In this document: positions 33,190-42,215 of the stretch, in pieces
Position numbering within the stretch: position 1 is the first letter of the stretch
Layout of the letters: every line of letters starts with the position of its first letter
Assembly (NCBI GenBank): GCA_964030785.1
Contig: OZ034972.1
Coordinates: 12,515,819-12,579,818, forward strand
From: Siderastrea siderea
Lineage: Eukaryota; Cnidaria; Anthozoa; Scleractinia; Rhizangiidae
Length of the DNA stretch: 64,000 bases
Direction: 5' to 3'
Notes under the pieces: generated by a model
The model's input: only the letters and a program-made list of their open reading frames with translations
Database searches by the model: none
What the model was told of the DNA's origin: nothing
Translations under genes and position numbers: made by a program

Positions 33190-33750
33190 AACTGTATATT
33201 AAACGTTAGAAAGTTAGAACCACCTCGTACAGCATGAAAAATAGCATTACAGGAAAGTACGGCTCAATAGCTTTCTTTTGAATGGACACACTTTAGGATT
33301 TCATCCACATACTCAAAAGTTAGAACCACCTCAGTGTACAGCATAATAAACAGCACCACAGGAAAGTACTGCTCAGTAGTTTTTATTTGAATGGTCACAC
33401 TTTAGGATTTCATCCACAGACTCAGAAGTTAAAACCACGTTTTAAAGCGTAATTAACACTATCCCAGGAAAGCACTGCTTAGTAGCTTTCATTTGAATGG
33501 TCATACTTTGGGATTTCATCCACAGACTCAAAAGTTAGAACTACCTTGCACAGTGTAATAAACAGGACCACAGGAAAGAACTGCTCAGTAGATTTCGTTT
33601 GAGTGCTCACACTTGAGCATTTCAGCCACAGGCTCAAAAGTTACACCCACATTTCTTAGCAGAATCAATTAACAGCACTACCGGATGGCACTTTTCAAGA
33701 GGTTCATTGGATAGTCACACCCTAGGATTTCATCCACAGAGGGCAAACCT
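33190..33750 (-). repeat. array of the ~110-bp repeat, reverse orientation
   Basis: About five units in the orientation opposite to the array at 26510-27230. Phrases are GTTAGAACCACCT, AGCATAATAAACAGCACCAC, AGGAAAGTACTGCTCAGTAG and TTAGGATTTCATCCACAGAC. It lies inside intron 1 of gene B. Confidence 0.85.
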
Positions 33751-34158
33751 CATCAAGTGGCCAAAATTGACCTAAATTCAGGGAATGAACGGGATTTATA
33801 GGTGTGCTTTTCTTCTGTTGATATGTGACCAGTTACTGGCCAAATCGGGTTAACCTCGGATACTGGGGCCTGGGACGGGGTGAAGAAAGGTTGATGCTTA
33901 GTTTGTAACTGAATTACTGTACAGTACTGCAGTAGTGCCACAGGTATCCCAAGATGTATGACGGAAACAGTTAAAAGAAAATTTAAAATATTATTTTCTC
34001 GATGACTTACGAGCTATAAAGTGGCAGAATTTAAATAAAATGGTTCTTTTGGCTTACTCGTCCACCTCTAAATGCCAAAGCTTTTCTCCAGTACAGAATT
34101 TTAGATCATATTTATGAAAACGCTCTTTAAATAGCCTATTCCGTTTTTTTTTCTCTAG

Positions 34159-34672
34159 GTGTTTCAAAAAGGACAAACGTCATTGCCTAAATGGCTGAGT
34201 TTTGATGCGGAAAAAGCTTCTCTCGTTGGAGTGCCGTCGTGGCGAGATAGAGGCGAACTTTACCTAGAATTTCAGTCTAAGAACGGAAAAATCAGACAGG
34301 CTTTAAAGATTGACATTAAAGACTTGCGAGATGGTGAACTTCAGCCTTTATCAATCTCGAACAATACTAAGATTAGTTCTTATCCTCAACCAAAATGTCC
34401 CAAGGGATTGCCAGTGGCCGCTGCAACGATTGTATTTGATTATCATTTGGGGAAACTTACAGGAAAAGCGAGAGTAGACATCATGAAAAAACTTTGTGAT
34501 TTTGTCGATGTGGACGTCAAAAATCTCCACTTGTTAGCGGGCAAAGGACATAATACAGCGTTTGGTTTCAAGGATGTTATAACAGTTACAGCGGGACCAG
34601 GAAACGTGGCAGATTCCAAGGAACCAGGTGTTGTTGTTTCATGGCAAATTGGCTGCGGTATTGATATTCCTG
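34159..34672 (+). CDS. DAG1: dystroglycan (gene B), exon 2: cadherin-like and S6-like head
   Basis: The exon encodes LPKWLSFDAE (compare vertebrate LPSWLHWD) and completes the first cadherin-like domain. It then gives the S6-like domain with AGPGNVADSKEPG and VSWQIGCGID. Cysteines at protein positions 139 and 225 correspond to the conserved disulfide of the alpha-dystroglycan N-terminal region. The acceptor is CTCTAG and the donor GTAAGT starts at 34673. Its length of 514 nt matches exon 2 of gene A. In vertebrates this head is needed for recognition by the LARGE glycosyltransferases and is later removed by furin. Confidence 0.92.
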
Positions 34673-35450
34673 GTAAGTTCATTGACACGGCTTTCACTTC
34701 CAAAAAATAACTATAGAGCGATTTCACTCACATGACCAGCAGCTATGTAAATTTATTGGACCAAAAGAAAGTGTTTACATAAGAAAAGACTTTAACCCCG
34801 ACAGGACTGGCTTGGTACACCAATGGGGCTGCGGTTTCATTGTTTTTAGTACATTAATAAGGCCGCCGTGACGTCATATGAAAACGCTTTAAAAAGGAGG
34901 AAAGAAAAAAGAAAGAAAGAAAGAAAGCAGGAAAGAAAGAAAGATGAAAGAAAGTACTGCTCAACGGCATTCACTTGAACGGTTAGACTTTAATCTATCC
35001 ACACACAATCGAAAAAAACCTTTCACAGCGGAGCAAAACAACAACCACAACAACAACAACATCAGGAAAGTAAGGTTGACTCCCGTAGAACAGGAGCAGT
35101 CTCTCCTTTTGATCAGCGAATAGTCGGGGGAGAAGAACATAAGGACGCCAAAAGAAGGCGGTCGCTTCGAGCCTTACCACACGCGGGAACCGTCTCGCGC
35201 GCGTTTGCACTGCTCTTCTTCCCCAAAAGGGGAGACCACCTGTGATTTAGCTTTCAGTTGAATAGTGGATACACTCTAATGGTCACTTTTCTTCACTCGC
35301 AGAGTAAAGGGCTAGAGTCACCTTCTACAGGGATAATGGGTGGCACGGATTTCAACTGCTCGAAAAATTGAATCACATTCATGACTCACGCAATGTTTAC
35401 CTCAAAAACAAAAAGGGAAGAAGCTTCATATTTTTCTCGTCTTTTTGCAG
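34673..35450 (+). other. intron 2 of gene B
   Basis: This 778-nt intron has donor GTAAGT and acceptor CTTTTTGCAG. It contains a GAAA microsatellite at about 34895-34950 and fragments of the 110-bp repeat (AAGTACTGCTCAACGGCATT near 34953). The open frame that begins at 35381 is an upstream extension of exon 3 into the intron and not a start site. Confidence 0.85.
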
Positions 35451-37369
35451 GAGCACGTATTGCCTCTTTCCTGAAGTCAAGTGCAGAGACTGGCGCTTTT
35501 GATTATGCGCTTGGGCTCCCTGTGAGTGAGTGGCATATTGCTGTTGGTCATCCAAAGGAGCCTCGGCATCGAGCCCGCAGACAAGCTGTGCAAGGGAAGA
35601 CACAAAAAGTTATCAAACATGCAGCAAGAAGAAACGTCCGAGCGATTCAGCCTACTCCAACCCCCACCTTGACTGTTGTACCTCCGACTTCAGTGGTCGC
35701 TAGAGTCACGGTAACTGTTACTAGGACAAGCTCTGTCGTTCCTACTTCGACAGTGGCACCGACTACAACTCCGGTGGCACCGACCACTACCGAACGACCG
35801 ACGACTACTGAAGCACCCACAACTACCGAGGAACCGACTACTACAGAGAAGCCAACTACAACCGAACGACCGACCACGACCGAACAACCGACCACGACGG
35901 AGGAACCGACCACTACCGAACAGCCGACCACGACTAGACCATCTACGACTACCAAACCACCCACCACAACGGAAGAACCGACAACTACCGAACAGCCGAC
36001 GACAACCGAGCAACCCACCACGACTGAGGAACCCACGACGCCGTCATCTACCACAACACCGCAACCAAGCACAACTGAGGAACCTAGCACAACACAAGCT
36101 GAAGTAACCACGGCTGAAGTGTCTAGCACAACAATGGAAATAACACCACCTCCAACAACGACACAGAAACCGTCAACACCCGAAGAGTCTACAGCGTCAG
36201 AGGGGACATCGCCATCAATACCTATCAGCGTAAAACAAATTTCAACGAAAACTAAGCCGAGCGTGAACTTCCCCAAAACAATCAACCCTATTGACCACCT
36301 GGATGTTTATCGAGGGCAGGGGCTGGTGTTCCATATTCCTGAGGACACGTTTTATGACGAAGAAGACATGCTTACGCCTAATTTGACACTGACAATGAAA
36401 ACAATCAAATGGAAGCCACTACCTGAGCCTTCTTGGATAGGTTTCGATGCTGAAAAACAGGTTATTTATGCTTTTCCCGTCGACAAAGAGACGGTGAAAG
36501 ATCACCAGTACGTGATCATTGCTACAGACAGCGACGGAGGACAGGCTTATGATGCGGTACATGTTAAGGTGTTAGATGATACAAAGAATTACAATCATCA
36601 GTTTGAGCTTGATCTCGACTATGATTTCAAGGAATTCTCCACTGACTTAAACATTAGGATCAAACTCTTAAACAAACTTGCTGATTATTTCAACTTAAAC
36701 GTGAGCGACGTTAGAGTCAGTGAATACTCCGAAGGTTCGGTGATCTTCAAGTTCCAGTTCGGCACAGTCCCCGAAGAGGAATGCGATTTTGCTCTGAGGG
36801 AACAATTCTTCGATGACGAAGGTGATGTTAACCGAGGTCTACAAGACGCCCTTCTACCCGAGTTCCCAGTGAAATCCGGTTCATTTGAAGGCCTCGGGCC
36901 TTGCAAAGGTGGAGATGCTGGAGCCATTGGAGCAGCCCCATCAGGCCGATGGAACGCAAAAGTCATCATCCCAGTTGTCATCGTGGCGGTTGTATTGTTG
37001 GTCATTGTTGTAGTTCTCTTAGTCGTCTTGCGTTCACGTCGCAAACGAAAAATGTCGCTGGAAGATAAGAAAGTGTTTGTGTTCCAGAAAAAACCAGCTG
37101 TCCTGCAAGAAGAGTACGAAGTCCAAGAAAGGCTGCTGAAACAGCCGCTTGTCCTACCAAACGAGAAACCTCCCCTTGCCCCTCCCGTGTATCCCCGAAG
37201 CCCTTCACTGAAGCACGCTAACGGTGACGCCCCCCAGTCCGCAGGATACCAAGCTCCTTCCTTCACATCTAGCAGAGCACCCAGTAACCAAGCAAGCCCC
37301 AGTGGAAGTAGCCCTAGGAAACCCACTTACTCGGGGTACCGGCTTCCCCCGGCCTACGTCCCACCGTAA
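35451..37369 (+). CDS. DAG1: dystroglycan (gene B), exon 3: mucin stalk, cleavable module, membrane helix, tail
   Basis: The joined protein is 869 residues, close to vertebrate dystroglycan (895). In order: WHIAVGHP; a furin-like RARRQ (about 271-275); a Thr/Pro mucin region (about 276-500) with TTTE-x-P repeats and an early PTPTPT; and a cadherin-like domain (DTFYDEED, SWIGFDAEKQ). The SEA-like domain has the cleavage motif EGSVIF, with Gly659-Ser660 equivalent to vertebrate Gly653-Ser654. Cysteines 675 and 715 match vertebrate 669 and 713. A membrane helix spans about 734-758, followed by basic RSRRKRK. The tail carries LEDKKVF, LPNEKPPLAPP and a terminal PPAYVPP, which binds the dystrophin WW/EF/ZZ region in vertebrates. 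The role is a basement-membrane receptor joining laminin-type ligands to the dystrophin complex. This is the orthologue-like copy in the cluster. Confidence 0.94.
35780..36050 (+). repeat. 18-nt repeat encoding the TTTE-x-P mucin stalk
   Basis: About fifteen codon-varied units of six residues (Thr-Thr-Thr-Glu-x-Pro) make the stalk. The repeat creates long open frames on the opposite strand (about 35647-36285) that are artefacts. Thr density makes O-mannose or O-GalNAc glycosylation likely. Confidence 0.88.
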
Positions 37370-37900
37370 ACATTGAATATTACCTGGGACCTTGTTTGCG
37401 CGAAGAGAACATCGTTAAGATCGAGAAGATTTTTAAGACTGTCGGAACTAATGATGGACATGTTACTAAAAGAAATAATGAAAACTCAACAACTGAGATA
37501 CTAGTTCAGCGATAGCTTGTAAGATTACAAAAGTATAAGCCTTCGCTAAATTTGGGAGAAGTTTCATGTGAATGGCAACGCTCCACAGACTGAAAACATA
37601 AAACTACATTATATACACGTCTCGTAGTTTGACTGTACATGAGATAGCGACATAGTTTTCAGGAACATAAGAAGCATATTAGTATAGCCGTTCTGCAAAT
37701 GTATTTCAAATTGCAACAAGGGACTGCCATGAAAGGGAAACAAACATGTTAAAATTTAAAAAGTCAAACATTGCCAAATTTCCGCTGAGCTCGAAGAATG
37801 TGATTTGTTCGGTAAATAATTTCCAAAGAAAGTACGTTTTTAAGTGGAATTATTACATTCTAACTGAGTTTTTGTTGTTGCATGTAGTTGCTATGGACCT

Positions 37901-37906
37901 AATAAA
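37901..37906 (+). terminator. candidate poly(A) signal of gene B
   Basis: AATAAA lies about 530 nt after the stop codon of gene B. A second AATAAA is at about 38858. Which is used cannot be told from sequence. Confidence 0.35.
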
Positions 37907-38189
37907 ATAGAGACAAAATTTCCATTTGCATCTTATCAAAGAAAAAGAAGGTGATACGTATTCTACCGAAACTGAAAACAAAGACTTAGTTTTCCTTTGG
38001 ATAATGTTAATTTAGCCGGCAACGAGTTAAAGCGTTAAAATCCGTTTTAAGTCTGTCTGCTTTTGTACCAACAATCGCTCACGAAATCCCGAATTCACAA
38101 GAACATGAGAAGCAAAATAACGTAAAGATGTCTTGTTATGAAATAACAACTTCTCTAGATGATGATGAAAAGCGATTGTTAACCTTCCG

Positions 38190-38540
38190 CTCCGAGCACC
38201 ACAAGAAAATACTGCACAAAGAGCCCTCAGATTTAGCTATTCTTCAGCACTACATCCACAGAATCGAAGTTAGAACCACTTTGTGCAGCATAACAAATCA
38301 CAGGAGAGTACTGCTCAGTAGCTTTCATTTGAATGGCCTCACTATAAGATTTCATCCAGAGACTGAAAATTTTGAACCACCTTGTACTGCTACAGAAAAG
38401 TAGTATTCCGTAGTTTCCTTTTAATTTAAATGGCTGCACCTTAGGATTTCATCCACATACTCAAAAGTTTGAACCACCATGTACGCGAGAACAATACCAC
38501 AAAAAGTCTAGATCAGTAGCTTTTAGGACGTTTTCTTTAG
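38190..38540 (-). repeat. copies of the ~110-bp repeat, reverse orientation
   Basis: Three degraded units carry AGTACTGCTCAGTAGCTTTC, TTTCATCCAGAGACTG and GAACCACCTTGTACTGC. They lie between genes B and C. Confidence 0.75.
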
Positions 38541-38959
38541 GAGATTAATTTTAGGACGGGCCCTGATAGGGAAATGTTTCAAAAGCAGTTATGACGCACG
38601 CTTTTAGTTAGGTTTAACATTCAACAAAAAACTCAGTGACAAGAATTTTGATCCAGAGTCACAAAATGATACAGATTTCATATTGAAAGTGGCGCCTTTA
38701 TGGAGCTTATTACGGTAATTTGATTAAAAATTTCATGCATATCAAAAGTATCCTATCGTTTCGAGGGTGTTACTGTTCTGTCAATGATGTTTGTACTTAA
38801 TGAGATAAATATTTTAAACGCTATTATCTCTGTATTTTAATATCCTTAAAAGCCTTTAATAAAAAGATTAAACTGCATATTCTAAGCGTATATGTTTCAG
38901 TAATGGATGTCCCTGCCAAAAGACAGAATTAACCTTCTTCCTTCTTATGTGCCAAAGTA

Positions 38960-39470
38960 CCGCTTATGAATAAAAATCACGAGCAAAACCACAGGAGACA
39001 ATGCTTTCTATTCAATAGCCACACCTAAGGATTTAATTCACAAACTCAGAGATTGGAACCATCTTGCAGAGCATAGTAAACAGTACCACAGTAAAGTACT
39101 GCTCAGTAGCTTTAATTTTGTTAGTCAGACTTTACGATTTAATCCGCATCCTCAAAAGGTGGAAAATCTTGTACGGTGTAGTAAACAGCACCAAAGAAAA
39201 GTACTGCTCAATAGCTTTTACTTTCTTAGTCACACTGAAGGGCTTTGTCCACTCGGTCTCAAACTGTCCTGTACACCATGACAAAACTTACCCAAAACGT
39301 GAACTGCTCAATAGATTTCATTCTCAGTGAACTGTCACAATTTAGTATTGCATCCACAGACTTGTAAAGTGAGAACCATCTTCCAGAGCTGCAATAAACA
39401 CCAGCGTAAGAACTTACTACTCAATATCGGTCATTTGAATGGTTAGAGCTGTATAGGATCTATAACAAGC
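38960..39470 (-). repeat. array of the ~110-bp repeat, reverse orientation
   Basis: About four degraded units with AAAGTACTGCTCAGTAGC, TAAACAGTACCACAG and TCATTTGAATGGTTAGA. Confidence 0.75.
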
Positions 39471-41066
39471 ACGTTATGTCACTGAGTTATGTCACGAAGC
39501 TTTTCTAATCCTGGTGCGTGGATAATGGCTTTTCATTCACAGTGTCTTGTAAGCGAGGTATCTGGGTTATTCTTACAATGTGGTGACGAAATGGACTTGG
39601 CTGAATTATAGTAAGGTGTGGCTACATATACCAGGTATCAGGTAACAGGAGCTTGTCGCAGCAACATTTAGCGACACAATCACATTCTACCGGCACCCAC
39701 GAGGAATTTGTACGTGTACATTCCAAGACAAGGTAGCGGTAACCGTAGCCACAAGTCCTCTTCGGCTACGCGACTAACGCTTGTACGACACAAGTTCTGC
39801 GACTCTTCCAATTTTGTTTGCACCCTGTCGCACGAAGCCAATCTTTTGTCGCACCCTGTCGCATGAAGCCAATCAGGCTTCTTGGTCAGCGGGCGGTCGC
39901 CAAGAGAGACTCTGGCGTAGCAAATAAAAATATATTTTTTTAATTGGCTGTTCACTGTAACGAAACTAAGAACCGGTAACCGCAGGATTTCTGCGATAAA
40001 AATTCCAGTACCCCAGAGTCTCTCATGGGGACTGCCCGCTGACCGAGAGCCAGAGGACTCTGGCACGAAACAAGTTCAAGATGCTTCGTCTCTTTCAAAG
40101 TTGAGATTTTTGTCTCTGTTCCAAATCGCTCAGGCCAGCCTGAAGTAGGAAAGGTGGGAAGGAGGTTAATGAAGTTTACACGAGGTATGCCAAATCTCAA
40201 ATTCATTGAAACGCGAGTTCACGCCATTAGCTGCGGTTTATTGGCGATTCCTGCTCAGTTTTGTTAAAAATAGTCTCTTGTGAAGACAGAACAGTGCAGA
40301 AATTTTATTATTATTTATTAGAAATACAAGAGGTTCGATAAAGAATTCTAAACATCGTAGCAGGAAATAAATGATTGTTTGTACAGCAGTTAGTGCAAAA
40401 TTATTCAGCGGACAAAGCGTCCTTGTTATTAGGAAATTAATATCATTAATTAATATTACCCAATCTCTTTAGCGTTACAATGTGCTAATGTGAACAGGCT
40501 CCTGTATGAACTATAAGAAAACGGATGCAAGCAAATCGGCAAGCGGAGAGAACGAAGAACGCAATGGGGAGGTGAACGGGACGGCCGTCGCACTAACCGT
40601 CTCTCCACCCCTAGCCTTACACCGCTCTTGGAAGGAACCTGTTCAAAGGCTAATAATAACTAAATAAAACGGAGCTTCGTTATTCTATCCGCAGAAAACA
40701 CTGTTCGCTGTCCAATCTCCGGTTCGGGGTCACTGAGACACATTTTAACATCACCCAACATCCTGCAGAATCACTCCACATCATTCAACATCCTGCCCAA
40801 ACGTGTTTTAACAGTGCGGAATTCAACAATGTTGAACGGAAATGTTGGATCCGTTTGTCCGGGTCTTAGGGGTTAAGATTTGTAGTTTATTTCCTCTAAC
40901 TGTCGCTAAAATAAATGGCAGTTCTACGATTATCTTTGTACCTTTTTGAGTACAAGCCGGAGAAAATATGATAGGAAAAAGTAACTACTTGTCAGAATTC
41001 GCACGTTCTTCTTGGGGGTGGAATGAATTTGAGCATAGCCCACAAAACTAGATTTTGGCGAATTAA

Positions 41067-41214
41067 ACCATTTTAAAGCAATGGTCACACAGCACAACTC
41101 CGCGGTGTGGCCATTGCCCGGATAATGTGGCTGTGCGCATGCGTAAGGTACTGGCCATACCCGGAGTTTCACGAACCGCGGAGTTGTGTTGTGTGACCAT
41201 TGCTTTAAAATGGT
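41067..41214. mobile_element. small foldback element with 40-bp arms
   Basis: ACCATTTTAAAGCAATGGTC (41067 onward) and its complement GACCATTGCTTTAAAATGGT (ending at 41214) extend to about 40 paired bases through CACAGCACAACTCCGCGGT. The loop is about 70 nt. It is non-coding and near-perfect, so probably a recent MITE insertion. Confidence 0.75.
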
Positions 41215-42215
41215 AGATTTTGACACTTATCAGGGGTTTCTATCAAAGTTTTGGACGAGCGCCCCGTGACTTTTATAAAGAAGTAATCCTCGAGGAAAAA
41301 AGGAAGGCGTTTCACAAAGCCTTGCAAAATGGTAAAATGATGTTTTGCCTGTAGCTAATTGCAAGCCCCCCGCCCCCCCCCCCCCCAAAAAAAAGAGTTT
41401 TACACAATGAAGAAGGCGAAAAAATTATTTGATAACTTTTGTACGTCACCCTTGAAATCGTTCTTTCAAACAATTGATGATTCATTTTGTGTCAACCACA
41501 AACAAGCCTGTAGTCTGTATACCACTCTTTTAGATAGTAGTGAGAAATCTGACAAACAAAGAATATTGCGAGGGGAACAGAAAACCCAATTGACGCTCTT
41601 TTGAGCTTCCAAATCTATACTTACATTTTAAAGAACAATCTGTTTCAACTTCTGTATACAAAGCTTGTTTTCTTGATAAAGTTGAGCTCCTCCTTTCTTA
41701 AATAAATAAATAAATAAATAAATTGACTATGTGAGCCAACAGCATGCTTGGTGTGAAAATGCCAATCATAACTTGCTCGAATTGAGCTCATGCACATTGG
41801 CAAAAACTCTTAGACAGCAGCCTCTCTTGTAGACAGCAATTACTTGTCGATGCGAGAGACAAACAGACAAAAACAAAGACAAAAGACAAACTTCCTTCCC
41901 CTATAAAAATGTTAAGCACCTATCGCTACCTTTCTACATGTAAAGTTAATATAGCCTAATAAAGCTAATTTTGCTAACTTCACCGCAGGCAGCAAAATAT
42001 TTCTCACAAGCATGTGTTGTTTCCAGCAAGGTGGAGTCAATCTTGTCAATCTTCCGCACAGGACCTCGTTCAATCAAGCCAGAGGTTTGATGGTGTCTGG
42101 TTTAGACGTGGTACGGAGCAAGCTTTGTCCCAATATAATTCATGAACACTATCATGAACGATGAAAGCTGCATTAAGCGGGTTGATCTTGCTGTAGAAAA
42201 CTTCCTCAATTTTTC

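Larger units (their letters stand above)
31120..34158 (+). other. intron 1 of gene B
   Basis: Donor GTGAGT at 31120 and acceptor TTTTTTTTCTCTAG at 34145-34158 bound this 3039-nt intron. It contains a palindromic AAT/ATT microsatellite (about 32838-32916) and a reverse-orientation array of the 110-bp repeat (33190-33750). No other gene is seen in it. Confidence 0.8.
37370..42215. other. intergenic DNA between convergent genes B and C
   Basis: It contains the 3' ends of both genes, a candidate poly(A) signal for B (37901-37906), reverse-orientation 110-bp repeats (38190-38540 and 38960-39470), a duplicated phrase GTCGCACCCTGTCGCA near 39825-39865, a foldback at 41067-41214, a C-run near 41368-41384 and an AAAT microsatellite at about 41698-41722. 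No additional gene was recognised. Confidence 0.6.

Noticed and set aside
35381..35450. Apparent Met start at 35381 for gene B exon 3
   Set aside because: The frame runs through a clear acceptor (CTTTTTGCAG at 35441-35450); the homologous junction in gene A and the phase match show the exon begins at 35451.
35647..36285. Long minus-strand frame rich in Val, Gly and Ser opposite the mucin region of gene B
   Set aside because: It is the complement of the TTTE-x-P repeat; the plus frame belongs to a complete dystroglycan.
36685..37326. Minus-strand frame of 213 codons opposite the tail of gene B
   Set aside because: The plus strand here encodes conserved dystroglycan membrane helix and tail, so this is an antisense shadow.
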